Assembly: GCF_042427575.1 (NCBI RefSeq)
Contig: NZ_JBHMFD010000001.1
Span: forward strand, 186,001-250,000
Length of the DNA: 64,000 bases
Reading direction: 5' to 3'
From: Bergeyella porcorum
GTDB lineage: Bacteria; Bacteroidota; Bacteroidia; Flavobacteriales; Weeksellaceae
Shown: positions 8,223 to 15,960 of the stretch, piece by piece
How positions within the stretch are numbered: the first letter of the stretch is position 1
How the letters are laid out: each line of letters opens with the position of its first letter
The notes under the pieces: model-generated
Seen by the model: only the letters and a program-made list of their open reading frames with translations
Told to the model about the DNA's origin: nothing
Databases searched by the model: none
Translations under genes and position numbers: made by a program

Positions 8223-9212
8223 TTACTTTAAAACAATTTTTTCTTCATTCTCCACAATCTCTCCTATTTCATAAGCATCATCAAGGAGGGAAAGGACTTT
8301 CTCGGCATCGGTTTCCTCTACTACCACTACCATTCCCACGCCCATATTGAAAGTACCGAACATCTCCATTCTATCAATATTTCCGCGTTTTTCGCATTCT
8401 AGCATTATACTTGGGATTTGGATTTTTTGGGTGTCAATTTTTGCACAAAGTCCATCTGGAATAATTCTCGGTACATTTTCTATCAGTCCGCCACCTGTGA
8501 TATGGGCAATACCTTTCAGCTCCACTTCTTTTAGAAGTTTGAAAATGCTTTGATAATACAATTTGGTAGGGACAAGAAGCGTTTCGTAAAGTGGTTTTCC
8601 TTCAAACTCCTCATTGAAATCTGGGAAAATTTTTCTCACCAAAGAAAAGCCATTAGAGTGGAATCCCGAGCTTGGCAATGCAATAATTTTCTGTCCTTTT
8701 TGGATTTTAGAACCATCGATAATTTCGTCTTTCTCTACGATGCCCACGCAGAAGCCTGCCACATCATAATCGCCTGGTTGGTACATCCCTGGCATTTCAG
8801 CAGTTTCGCCACCTATTAGGGCACATTCATTATCTTTACAAGCTTTGGTAATGCCTAGAACGATTTCGGCAGCCACATCAGAATCCAATTTACCACAAGC
8901 CAAATAATCTAAAAAGAAAAGCGGTTTAGCCCCGTGGCAAAGAATATCGTTGGCACACATCGCAAAGCAATCTATTCCGATGGTATCAAACTTTTTGGTA
9001 TCGATAGCGATTTTCAGTTTCGTTCCTACGCCATCGGTTCCGCTCACTAGAACGGGATTTTTATACCCTGCAATTTGGTAAAACGCTCCGAAGCTCCCAA
9101 TGCCATTGAGGACATTTTCGTTATGGGTTTCGCTCACAGCTTTTTTTATTTTCTCTACCGTTTGGTAGCCTTCTTCTTTATCTACGCCTGCGGATTTGTA
9201 AGTATTGCTCAT
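8223..9212 (-). CDS. purM: Phosphoribosylformylglycinamidine cyclo-ligase (AIR synthetase)
   Basis: It closes the imidazole ring, turning FGAM to AIR with ATP. At 329 aa it is slightly short of the usual 330-350. SGTDGVGTKLKIA (about 57-69) is the PurM nucleotide-binding signature. CHGAKPLFFLDYLACGKL, GGETAEMPGMY (138-148) and ITGGGLIENVPRIIP follow in the expected order. The gene is the last of the purine cluster seen here. An unusual 130-nt leader with a strong hairpin, a small open frame and a terminator-like stem lies directly upstream. Confidence 0.96.
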   Translation of the reverse strand: MSNTYKSAGVDKEEGYQTVEKIKKAVSETHNENVLNGIGSFGAFYQIAGYKNPVLVSGTDGVGTKLKIAIDTKKFDTIGIDCFAMCANDILCHGAKPLFFLDYLACGKLDSDVAAEIVLGITKACKDNECALIGGETAEMPGMYQPGDYDVAGFCVGIVEKDEIIDGSKIQKGQKIIALPSSGFHSNGFSLVRKIFPDFNEEFEGKPLYETLLVPTKLYYQSIFKLLKEVELKGIAHITGGGLIENVPRIIPDGLCAKIDTQKIQIPSIMLECEKRGNIDRMEMFGTFNMGVGMVVVVEETDAEKVLSLLDDAYEIGEIVENEEKIVLK

Positions 9213-9229
9213 AATGTTTGTTAAAAAGG

Positions 9230-9375
9230 TTATAGGGTTATAAAGTTAGTTATCATTTTTAAAACAAAAAGCCGACAATCGGGCAGATGTCGGCTCACAA
9301 TGTTGCTATATTGCGTGGCGTAAGATTCACCTCCAATGAGTTGGAAATACACCTTCGCCATATCAATAGTTTTCG
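9230..9375 (-). other. Structured leader of purM with 43-codon open frame
   Basis: On the minus strand the stretch 9365-9310 folds into a long hairpin (TGGCG...CGCCA closing; inner stem TCCAA/TTGGA). The same DNA carries a small open frame from ATG 9361 to stop 9230 (begins MAKVYFQLIGGESYATQ, 43 aa). It then runs through the terminator-like hairpin at 9261-9295. It matches no riboswitch consensus that I know. It may be a dispersed flavobacterial repeat, an attenuator or a tiny gene; the data here do not decide. Confidence 0.4.
9261..9295 (-). terminator. Intrinsic terminator or attenuator ahead of purM
   Basis: AGCCGACA (9270-9277) pairs with TGTCGGCT (9288-9295). On the minus strand the stem is followed by TTTTTGTTTT. 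It lies about 50 bp before the purM start, so read-through would control purM. Confidence 0.65.
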
Positions 9376-9429
9376 GGTTCAAATTTTACTTTTTTATTTT
9401 CTGCGAAAATAGTGTTTTTTTGTGTAAAA

Positions 9430-11007
9430 TCAAACTGTTTTCAAATCTTCTAAAATACACTCCATACAGTATTCTGCCACGGCAGTGATGGTAACAAATG
9501 GGTTTACGCCAATGGTGCCAGGTATTAAACTACCATCCATAATATAGAGGTTTTTATGCCAATTGAGTCTACCGAAATTATTAGTAGCTTTGCCCAAAAC
9601 AGCACCTCCAAGCGGATGGTAGCAAATATCGTGTCCAAAGCCATTATGAAACAAAAAATGCGTTCTTGTTCCACCATTGATTTTGTTCAATTTTCGGATA
9701 AGATATCTAGCATTTTCTTTCATTTTAGTTGTATGTTGTTTTGTCCAATTGAGATCTATCGCATTTTTTTTAGGGTTCCATTCTACGCTTCCAAATTTAT
9801 CTAATCTATTTATCATCAAATAGAGCGAAGTAGCCACATTCAATCCCATTGGCAAAGGAGCAATCTCTGCAAAAAATGGATTTTCAGCATCATCCCAATG
9901 ATCTATTGCACCCACAGGAATAGTAGATTGTTTAACACCCGTACCTCCAGAAAAGGGATTTACAAAGTTGCGTCCAGTCATAAAATTACCATTATTCCCC
10001 CACTCTTTTCCAATATTGTCATCTATACTGATTTTTTTCTGTGCTTTTGATTTTAGCAGTAGTTCCATTGTTCCCATAGTTCCAGCAGCCAAAAACAGCA
10101 TTTCGCAAGAAATTTGTTTCTCTGCAACAGTTTCGCCTAAAGTATTAATTTCTGATACAGCAAGAAGATATCTATTCCCCTCTTCTTGCTGAATGCTTTC
10201 CACCTTATGCAAATCTAAAATTTCAAGATTTCCGGTAGCCAAAGCTTTTTTCAGATAGGTCTGATTTAGCGTTTTTTTTCCGTGATTATTTCCATAAATC
10301 ACCTCACCTGCAAGAGCAGATTTGGGCACTTTTCCTGCATATTCATCTTCCATATATTTGAAATCATAAACATTGGGAATCCTAACCGTTTTGAACCCCG
10401 ATTTTTGGGCTTCTATCTCTGCTACTCTACTGAATTTATAATAATCACATTCCTTCAAAAACTCTTCTGATGGGAAGTTAACAGCGAGTTCACTATTTGC
10501 CAAAGGAAAATATTTTTGATAAAACAAATCTGCATCCAACTGAGGAAAAACCTCTTTGAAATATTCTTTCTTTGGTGTAACCGCCATACCTCCATTAACC
10601 AAAGAACCTCCGCCAACACCTCTCCCCATCCATATTTTGATATTTTCGTAATCCAATCTATCTAATACACCTGTGTATTTTTTCAGTGGAAAGATATTAA
10701 AAAACGGTGCTATTGTCTTGTTTTTTAACCACGCTGCCGATTTTCCTGGAGAAATCATCGGAGAGAATTTTTCTTTAGATTTTTCCCAATTGAGCCCCAT
10801 TTCCAGCATACACACCCGATATCCCTTTTCGCAAAGTCGCAGAGCTGCCACTGCACCACCATATCCTGAACCAATGATGATGATTTTTTTATGAATACTA
10901 TTTTGCTTTAAGTGTTTGAAAGGTTTTGCTTTGAAGAAATTGACACTTGGCAAAAAGCAAGCTCCTGCAAGTAGTACTGCATTTTTCAGAAAGGTTTTTC
11001 TATCCAT
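9430..11007 (-). CDS. GMC-family FAD oxidoreductase, cholesterol-oxidase-like
   Basis: Starting at the ATG at 11007 (MDRKTFLKNAVLLAGACF) gives 525 aa with an export-type N-terminus: a charged start and a hydrophobic stretch to about residue 20, without a twin arginine. The upstream ATG at 11046 would add a 13-residue hydrophobic leader and is less likely. The FAD Rossmann motif IIIIGSGYGGAVAA is at 42-55. MGRGVGGGSLVNGG is near 130-143. The C-terminal GMC block contains CYHPLGGAVLG and MDGSLIPGTIGVNPFVTI, with the catalytic His in the first of these. The substrate is unknown; sterol or another alcohol is inferred from family likeness only. It is a lone gene facing away from the DUF808 gene. 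Confidence 0.85.
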   Translation of the reverse strand: MDRKTFLKNAVLLAGACFLPSVNFFKAKPFKHLKQNSIHKKIIIIGSGYGGAVAALRLCEKGYRVCMLEMGLNWEKSKEKFSPMISPGKSAAWLKNKTIAPFFNIFPLKKYTGVLDRLDYENIKIWMGRGVGGGSLVNGGMAVTPKKEYFKEVFPQLDADLFYQKYFPLANSELAVNFPSEEFLKECDYYKFSRVAEIEAQKSGFKTVRIPNVYDFKYMEDEYAGKVPKSALAGEVIYGNNHGKKTLNQTYLKKALATGNLEILDLHKVESIQQEEGNRYLLAVSEINTLGETVAEKQISCEMLFLAAGTMGTMELLLKSKAQKKISIDDNIGKEWGNNGNFMTGRNFVNPFSGGTGVKQSTIPVGAIDHWDDAENPFFAEIAPLPMGLNVATSLYLMINRLDKFGSVEWNPKKNAIDLNWTKQHTTKMKENARYLIRKLNKINGGTRTHFLFHNGFGHDICYHPLGGAVLGKATNNFGRLNWHKNLYIMDGSLIPGTIGVNPFVTITAVAEYCMECILEDLKTV

Positions 11008-11074
11008 TATAATATCTATTATATTTTTCAAGATAAAGGTAAGCATTTAAAATCTATTTGTCTCAAAAATTCTT

Positions 11075-11082
11075 TACATTTG
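11075..11082 (+). promoter_or_regulatory. Candidate promoter for DUF808 gene
   Basis: TACATTTG matches TAnnTTTG and ends 16 bp before the ATG at 11098. The nearest TTG is only 14 bp upstream, shorter than the usual 17-19. Confidence 0.45.
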
Positions 11083-11097
11083 CCGAAAATTTAAACT

Positions 11098-11973
11098 ATG
11101 GCTTCAGGATTTTTTGCAATTTTAGATGACATTGGTGCTTTGATGGACGATGTGGCTTCGGCTTCCAAAATAGCGACCAAACAAACGGCTGGTATATTGG
11201 GCGATGACCTCGCTGTAAATGCCGAAAAAGCAACTGGTTTCCTTTCCAATAGAGAGATTCCCGTGCTTATGTCCATTATGAAAGGTTCGTTTATCAATAA
11301 ACTGATCATCGTGCCTATTGCGTTTTTATTACAAGCAATTTTTCCTCCTGCCATTAAGATTATTCTGGTGATAGGTGGGCTTTATCTCGCTTTTGAAGGT
11401 GTGGAAAAAATTATAGAATTTCTTTTCCATAAAAAAGAAGAATCTGGTGAAGAGGTGATAGAAGTGCATAGCGAGCAAGAAGGCTTGGAGCTGGAAAAAG
11501 CAAAGATAAAATCTGCCATTATGACGGATTTCATCTTATCCATAGAGATTGTTATTATTGCCTTAGGCTCTGTTTTGGAAGCTCCTCTGATGACGCAAAT
11601 TCTCACCGTTTCTGTGGTGGCCATCATTGCTACAGTGGGTGTATATGGCATTGTTGCCCTCATTGTAAGGATGGATGATGCGGGATACCAGCTCATCAGA
11701 AAGTCTAATAACAAAGGTTTTCTTACCACTCTGGGTAATCTTTTGGTAAAGGCCTTGCCTATCGTTATCAAATCTTTGGGCGTTATTGGTACCGTTGCTT
11801 TAATTCTGGTAGCTGGCGGTATTTTTGAGCATAATATCGATTATCTACACCACGCATTACCTAATGTTCCTTCGATGGTAAAACAAGTTCTCTACGGTAT
11901 AGCAGGTGGACTTCTGATGTTGCCTATTTTTCTAGGAGCTAAAAAGATTTTTAAATCTAAAAAGGAAGCGTAA
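11098..11973 (+). CDS. DUF808 (YedI-like) inner-membrane protein
   Basis: 291 aa. The N-terminus MASGFFAILDDIGALMDDVA followed by an Ala/Lys-rich amphipathic stretch is the DUF808 signature. About six hydrophobic helices follow (around 78-100, 142-165, 170-190, 220-245, 265-280), with a charged loop rich in Glu/Lys at 110-135. The family is widespread and uncharacterised; a role in the cytoplasmic membrane is all that can be said. It has its own TAnnTTTG box and terminator, so it is monocistronic. Confidence 0.88.
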   Translation: MASGFFAILDDIGALMDDVASASKIATKQTAGILGDDLAVNAEKATGFLSNREIPVLMSIMKGSFINKLIIVPIAFLLQAIFPPAIKIILVIGGLYLAFEGVEKIIEFLFHKKEESGEEVIEVHSEQEGLELEKAKIKSAIMTDFILSIEIVIIALGSVLEAPLMTQILTVSVVAIIATVGVYGIVALIVRMDDAGYQLIRKSNNKGFLTTLGNLLVKALPIVIKSLGVIGTVALILVAGGIFEHNIDYLHHALPNVPSMVKQVLYGIAGGLLMLPIFLGAKKIFKSKKEA

Positions 11974-11990
11974 TTGCAAAACGATAAATG

Positions 11991-12026
11991 AAATAGAGGT
12001 ACTTTCTGGTATCTCTATTTTTTTTA
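11991..12026 (+). terminator. Intrinsic terminator after DUF808 gene
   Basis: AAATAGAG (11991-11998) pairs with CTCTATTT (12013-12020), with further GTA/TAC pairing inside, followed by a run of T. Confidence 0.8.
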
Positions 12027-12124
12027 TAGACAAAAACTATAACAGCGGTACTTTTCTGATTCAAAAAAAATGATTAGCTTTATCGGAGTTTATTGTTTTA
12101 TATTTCTAAACAAAATTATTAATT

Positions 12125-14032
12125 ATGAGAAATTCGCACATTTACGACTTACCAGATTATTTTAAACAATACAAAAAATCCATTAAAAAACCCAAAAAAT
12201 TCTGGGATAAAGTGGCCGATGAAGAATTTGTATGGTATCAACGCTGGACAAAAGTGGTGGATTTTGATATGGAAAAAGCCAAAATAAAATGGTTTAAAAA
12301 CGCTAAACTCAATATCACCAAAAATTGTATTGATAGGCATCTCGCTGAAAGAGGCGACAAAACAGCCATCATCTGGGAACCCAACGACCCGAAAGAAGAC
12401 GCACTACATATCACCTATAAAGAACTTCACGAAAGAGTCTGCAAAATGGCAAATGTATTGAAGGAACTAGGCGTGGAAAAAGGAGATAGAGTCTGTATCT
12501 ATCTTCCTATGATTCCAGAATTAGCCATCACAATGCTAGCGTGTGCAAGGATGGGAGCCATTCATTCGGTTATTTTTGCAGGATTTTCAGATACGGCAGT
12601 AGCTTCCAGAGTGAACGACTGCGAAGCCAAAGTTATCGTCTGCTCCGATGGAAGTTTCAGAGGAAATAAATCTATTGATCTTAAAGGCATTGTGGACAAA
12701 GCGATAGAACATTGTCCTTCGGTAGAAAAAGTTTTGGTGGTAAAAAGAACCCACACACCCGTAACAATGAAAGAAGGCAGAGATGTTTGGTTAGACAGTC
12801 TTTACCCTCAGGCATCCACGGATTTCATTTCCAAAATAATGGATGCTGAAGACCCTCTATTTATCCTATATACTTCTGGCTCCACAGGAAAACCCAAAGG
12901 AATGCTGCATACCACAGCAGGCTATATGGTTTATACGGGTTATACATTCAAGAATGTGTTTAACCACCGAGAAAATGATATCTTCTGGTGTACCGCTGAT
13001 ATTGGCTGGATTACAGGGCATTCCTACATTTTATATGGCCCTTTAGCCAATGGGGCTACAACAGTGATTTTCGAAGGAGTACCAACTTATCCAGAGCCCA
13101 ACCGATTTTGGGAAGTTATTGAAAAACATAAAATTACTCAATTCTACACCGCCCCTACCGCCATTCGTTCTTTGGCAAAAGAATCTTTGGATTGGGTAGA
13201 AAAGCACGATTTATCTAGCCTAAGGGTCATTGGTTCCGTAGGTGAACCTATCAATGATGAAGCTTGGCATTGGTTCAATACCCATATCGGGAAAAAGAAA
13301 TGTCCTATTGTGGATACTTGGTGGCAAACCGAGACGGGAGGCATCCTCATCTCTCCTATCCCTTTTGTAACTCCTACTAAACCTACCTATGCTACCCTTC
13401 CTTTACCAGGAATACAACCCGTATTAATGGATGATAAACGAAATGAAATCACGGGGAATCAAGTAGATGGTAATCTTTGCATCCGTTTTCCTTGGCCAGG
13501 TATTGCAAGGAGCATCTGGGGCGACCACCAACGGTATAAAGAAACTTATTTCACCGCCTTCCCTGGGAAATATTTTACTGGCGATGGAGCGTTGAGAGAT
13601 GAAACGGGATACTATAGAATTACGGGGCGTGTGGACGATGTTATCATCGTATCGGGGCATAATCTGGGGACAGCTCCTATAGAAGACAGCATCAACCTAC
13701 ACCCTGCCGTAGCAGAATCTGCCATTGTAGGCTATCCACACGACATCAAAGGAAACGCTCTCTATGGCTTTGTAATGCTGAAAGAGTCTGGTGAAAGTAG
13801 GGACAAAGAAAATCTGAGAAAAGAAATCAATATGCTCATTTCGGATAGCATTGGTCCTATTGCAAAACTAGATAAGATACAATTTGTTTCCGCATTACCT
13901 AAGACCCGTTCAGGAAAGATTATGCGTAGAATCCTTAGAAAAATTGCCGAAGGTGATTTTGAAAGTTTTGGTGATATTTCCACCCTTATCAATCCTGAAA
14001 TTGTGGAGGAAATCAAAAACGAGAGAGTTTAA
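12125..14032 (+). CDS. acs: Acetate-CoA ligase (acetyl-CoA synthetase)
   Basis: It activates acetate to acetyl-CoA through acetyl-AMP. The protein is 635 aa, the normal size. The adenylate-forming core has the P-loop LYTSGSTGKPKGM near 246-258, WWQTETGG near 398-405 and GDGALRDETGYYRITGRVDD near 482-501. The C-terminal PKTRSGKIMRRILRKI motif near 595-610 carries the lysine that is acetylated for control in characterised family members. It lies alone between two terminators. A promoter box is not obvious in the 90 bp upstream. Confidence 0.96.
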   Translation: MRNSHIYDLPDYFKQYKKSIKKPKKFWDKVADEEFVWYQRWTKVVDFDMEKAKIKWFKNAKLNITKNCIDRHLAERGDKTAIIWEPNDPKEDALHITYKELHERVCKMANVLKELGVEKGDRVCIYLPMIPELAITMLACARMGAIHSVIFAGFSDTAVASRVNDCEAKVIVCSDGSFRGNKSIDLKGIVDKAIEHCPSVEKVLVVKRTHTPVTMKEGRDVWLDSLYPQASTDFISKIMDAEDPLFILYTSGSTGKPKGMLHTTAGYMVYTGYTFKNVFNHRENDIFWCTADIGWITGHSYILYGPLANGATTVIFEGVPTYPEPNRFWEVIEKHKITQFYTAPTAIRSLAKESLDWVEKHDLSSLRVIGSVGEPINDEAWHWFNTHIGKKKCPIVDTWWQTETGGILISPIPFVTPTKPTYATLPLPGIQPVLMDDKRNEITGNQVDGNLCIRFPWPGIARSIWGDHQRYKETYFTAFPGKYFTGDGALRDETGYYRITGRVDDVIIVSGHNLGTAPIEDSINLHPAVAESAIVGYPHDIKGNALYGFVMLKESGESRDKENLRKEINMLISDSIGPIAKLDKIQFVSALPKTRSGKIMRRILRKIAEGDFESFGDISTLINPEIVEEIKNERV

Positions 14033-14058
14033 CACTATTTTTTTTTACATTTTTTTTT

Positions 14059-14092
14059 CGCCCTTTCATCTATTGATGGAGGGCGTTTTTTT
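14059..14092 (+). terminator. Intrinsic terminator after acs
   Basis: CGCCCT (14059-14064) pairs with AGGGCG (14080-14085), with an inner CATC/GATG pairing, followed by seven T. Confidence 0.9.
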
Positions 14093-14691
14093 AGTTCAAC
14101 TCAAAATTAATGTATTGAAGTTATCTCAATTTGAAAAAAAAAATAAAATACCAGATGGAGATACAATAATCAAAAAGAACATCCCATATCACTCTAAAAA
14201 GAAACACGATATCAAATTAACAAAATCAAATAATTGAAATTCCACACATTAATATGATTATCAATAACATACAATACAATTACATAATTCTACATCAATC
14301 GATTTAACATAATACAGCTTTAAGTGTCTCTGCTTGTCCTTGGCTGGCACTTTATGTCACTTCTTGTCCTACATTTTAGGGGCTTTCTTCGGGAGTTCTT
14401 CGAGAATCCTTCCCAAGTCTTCCCAAAAAATGCGATTTTTGGGAAGGATTCCGCAAGGAAACCCGAACAAAAATGGAGTAAAAACCTATGTTCAAATAAT
14501 AAATCAAAGCTAACTGATTAGTCTCTATAGTTTCATTTTTTTAAGAAGATTTCTTTGGAAGAAAATAACATGCAGTGATACATGCAATAAACTTAGTCAA
14601 TATGTTTCCAAAAGTACATATCTAGAGTGCCTCAAATTATTTATGACATTGGTAATGAGTAGGATTCTGTTCACAAAAATCAATTGTCATA
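14093..14691. other. Gene-poor AT-rich stretch
   Basis: Six hundred bases with no supported gene. A 65-codon plus-strand frame (14324-14521) exists but shows no family likeness. It spans the hairpin at 14419-14446 and a partly repeated TGTC...CTTGTCCT string (14325 and 14355), so it reads as repeat-derived. The rest is A/T-rich filler. Confidence 0.6.
14419..14446. other. Perfect 11-bp inverted repeat
   Basis: CTTCCCAAAAA and TTTTTGGGAAG with a 6-nt loop, inside an otherwise uninformative stretch. Its right arm belongs to a repeat-like string with CCTTCCC copies on each side. It has no U-tract typical of a terminator. Confidence 0.5.
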
Positions 14692-14807
14692 ATAATTATG
14701 ATAAACAGTTATTAAACATTTAGATGTTAATTGGTTGTGAATGTAGATGTTTTGCTTATTATGCTATATTTTTGCTCAAAAATTTTAATCGTACTCAGGT
14801 TAAAAAC
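14692..14807. repeat. Imperfect direct repeat, left copy
   Basis: About 116 bp that recur at 15721-15835. Shared blocks include GTTATTAAACATTTAGA, GAATGTAGATGTTTT, CTCAAAATTTTAATCG-like and ACTCAGGTTAAAAAC. The pair flanks the micro-peptide module. Confidence 0.75.
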
Positions 14808-14860
14808 AATCTCCAAAAGATTTCGTTACTTTTTATCTAGGCTTTTAGTAATAGTACCTA

Positions 14861-14890
14861 TTATTTTATCATTAACAATCTTTAAATTAA
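14861..14890 (+). promoter_or_regulatory. 30-bp conserved upstream box, copy 1
   Basis: This box and the one at 15093-15122 agree at 29 of 30 positions (core AACAATCTTTAAATTAA). Each precedes a TAnnTTTG element and a tiny membrane peptide gene, so it may bind a shared activator. Confidence 0.6.
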
Positions 14891-14925
14891 CTTGATATGT
14901 GATATTATTATTTGACATTTTTCAT

Positions 14926-14933
14926 TATCTTTG
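14926..14933 (+). promoter_or_regulatory. -7 element of micro-peptide gene 1
   Basis: TATCTTTG fits TAnnTTTG exactly, 20 bp before the ATG at 14953. TTG-containing strings lie upstream in the -33 region. Confidence 0.6.
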
Positions 14934-14952
14934 TGGATATAGTGAGTCTATT

Positions 14953-15075
14953 ATGGTTTGGAATTTCATAAAATATACTATTGTAGTACCTTTAATGGTT
15001 GTATTTATTATACCTATCGCTATCTTTAACCTTTTAAAGAGAAGTGTGGAATACACAAGAGATTGTATGAGGTAA
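14953..15075 (+). CDS. Small membrane peptide (40 aa)
   Basis: I do not recognise it. The frame runs from ATG 14953 to TAA 15075 and encodes one hydrophobic helix (YTIVVPLMVVFIIPIAIF, residues 8-25) followed by a charged tail (KRSVEYTRDCMR). It has its own consensus -7 box and the 30-bp upstream box shared with the next small gene. Size and shape resemble single-helix toxins of type I toxin-antitoxin loci, but this is only a shape argument; no antisense RNA promoter was identified. It could also be a small membrane modulator. Confidence 0.5.
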   Translation: MVWNFIKYTIVVPLMVVFIIPIAIFNLLKRSVEYTRDCMR

Positions 15076-15092
15076 TCTCTATTCCCCACCTG

Positions 15093-15122
15093 TTATTTTA
15101 TAATTAACAATCTTTAAATTAA
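15093..15122 (+). promoter_or_regulatory. 30-bp conserved upstream box, copy 2
   Basis: Near-identical to 14861-14890 (one mismatch). It lies 17 bp after the first micro-peptide stop and 22 bp before the next -7 element. Confidence 0.6.
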
Positions 15123-15144
15123 ACTGATCTGTAACATTTTTTTT

Positions 15145-15152
15145 TACCTTTG
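15145..15152 (+). promoter_or_regulatory. -7 element of micro-peptide gene 2
   Basis: TACCTTTG fits TAnnTTTG exactly, 17 bp before the ATG at 15170. Confidence 0.6.
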
Positions 15153-15169
15153 TAAGGACATTTAGGCTT

Positions 15170-15334
15170 ATGAAAGGATTATTACAACTTGTAGGAATTA
15201 TATTAGGGGTGTTCTTCTTTTTAGGGATACTACCCGTAGTATTTCCTCCTTCAGTTTTTGTTGTTTATCCTGTGGCAGGCATTTTGGGGTATTACTTACT
15301 TCGTAAAAACTATCCTAATGATAACTGCCTTTAA
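15170..15334 (+). CDS. Small membrane peptide (54 aa)
   Basis: Not recognised. The frame from ATG 15170 to TAA 15334 encodes two hydrophobic segments (about residues 4-21 and 28-45, joined by PPS) and a short basic/polar tail (LRKNYPNDNCL). It is thus a likely helical hairpin in the inner membrane. The promoter and 30-bp box match those of the 40-aa peptide gene upstream, so the two are probably controlled alike, although their sequences are not obviously homologous. Its stop overlaps the remnant on the opposite strand. Confidence 0.5.
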   Translation: MKGLLQLVGIILGVFFFLGILPVVFPPSVFVVYPVAGILGYYLLRKNYPNDNCL

Positions 15335-15482
15335 TCCCCACCAAACAACACTTTAAACAATTCCACCTGGTTTCTCAACCGCCATCTTCTAACCAAAAGG
15401 CTTTGGCATAAAGTTTACTCCAATCGCTTAATTGCAGGTTTTCGGGGTTAAAATGAAAATTTACCTGTATCAGTGCATCACC
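15331..15482 (-). pseudogene. Unrecognised coding remnant with frameshift
   Basis: On the minus strand a protein-like stretch (includes NFHFNPENLQLSDWSKLYAK) runs to a stop at 15375. Shifting one frame continues as LRNQVELFKVLFGGD to a stop at 15331. Composition is gene-like in both parts, so this looks like the 3' end of a decayed gene. The family was not recognised. Confidence 0.4.
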
Positions 15483-15544
15483 TTTTCACCGCTCGTGTTC
15501 CGACTGCTAGCCTTATAGCGAGCACATAAGTTTTTGCCTCAACA

Positions 15545-15658
15545 ATGATTAAAAATTCTATACCGACTGAGCTGAAAAACAGTCATAATAGTGATGACTT
15601 TGGAGTGGCTCCTTTTGGTTTCTTCTTTGGAGGATTTCCAATTAAAAAGGTTAGGTAA
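15545..15658 (+). CDS. Possible 37-aa peptide, doubtful
   Basis: ATG 15545 to TAA 15658. The peptide has a Phe/Gly-rich part (GVAPFGFFFGGF) and a basic end (IKKVR). No promoter box or homologue is recognised; it may be a fragment of a lost gene rather than a functional one. Confidence 0.2.
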   Translation: MIKNSIPTELKNSHNSDDFGVAPFGFFFGGFPIKKVR

Positions 15659-15720
15659 ATTTTCCAAATTCAGTACAAAATATATCCACTACATATAAAA
15701 TATCCGTAAATTTATCGACG

Positions 15721-15835
15721 ATAATTTTGAGAAACGGTTATTAAACATTTAGAATATTAATAGGTTATGAATGTAGATGTTTTTCTTATTATACAATATT
15801 TTACTCAAAATTTTAATCGAACTCAGGTTAAAAAC
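15721..15835. repeat. Imperfect direct repeat, right copy
   Basis: Matches 14692-14807 at an offset of 1,029 bp. It lies just upstream of the RelA/SpoT gene and closes the micro-peptide module. Confidence 0.75.
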
Positions 15836-15960
15836 TATTTTTCATCATATCAATTATCCCATTTTTGTTGGAAGACAGTCAAAACAAAGATGAAACCGAT
15901 AATAATAACTTGCAAAACATTCTTTTTTTTAGTATTTTCGTTCCCAAAGTATTAGAAACT

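Noticed and set aside
9213..9429. Purine, THF or SAM riboswitch before purM
   Set aside because: The folded leader lacks the conserved bases of those classes.
11382..11771. 129-codon minus-strand frame inside the DUF808 gene
   Set aside because: Antisense shadow of a hydrophobic protein.
14324..14521. 65-codon plus-strand gene
   Set aside because: Spans a hairpin and short repeats, and shows no recognisable family.
15865..15960. Upstream start for the RelA/SpoT gene
   Set aside because: The extra 32 residues are AT-rich and unlike the family; ATG 15961 gives normal length.
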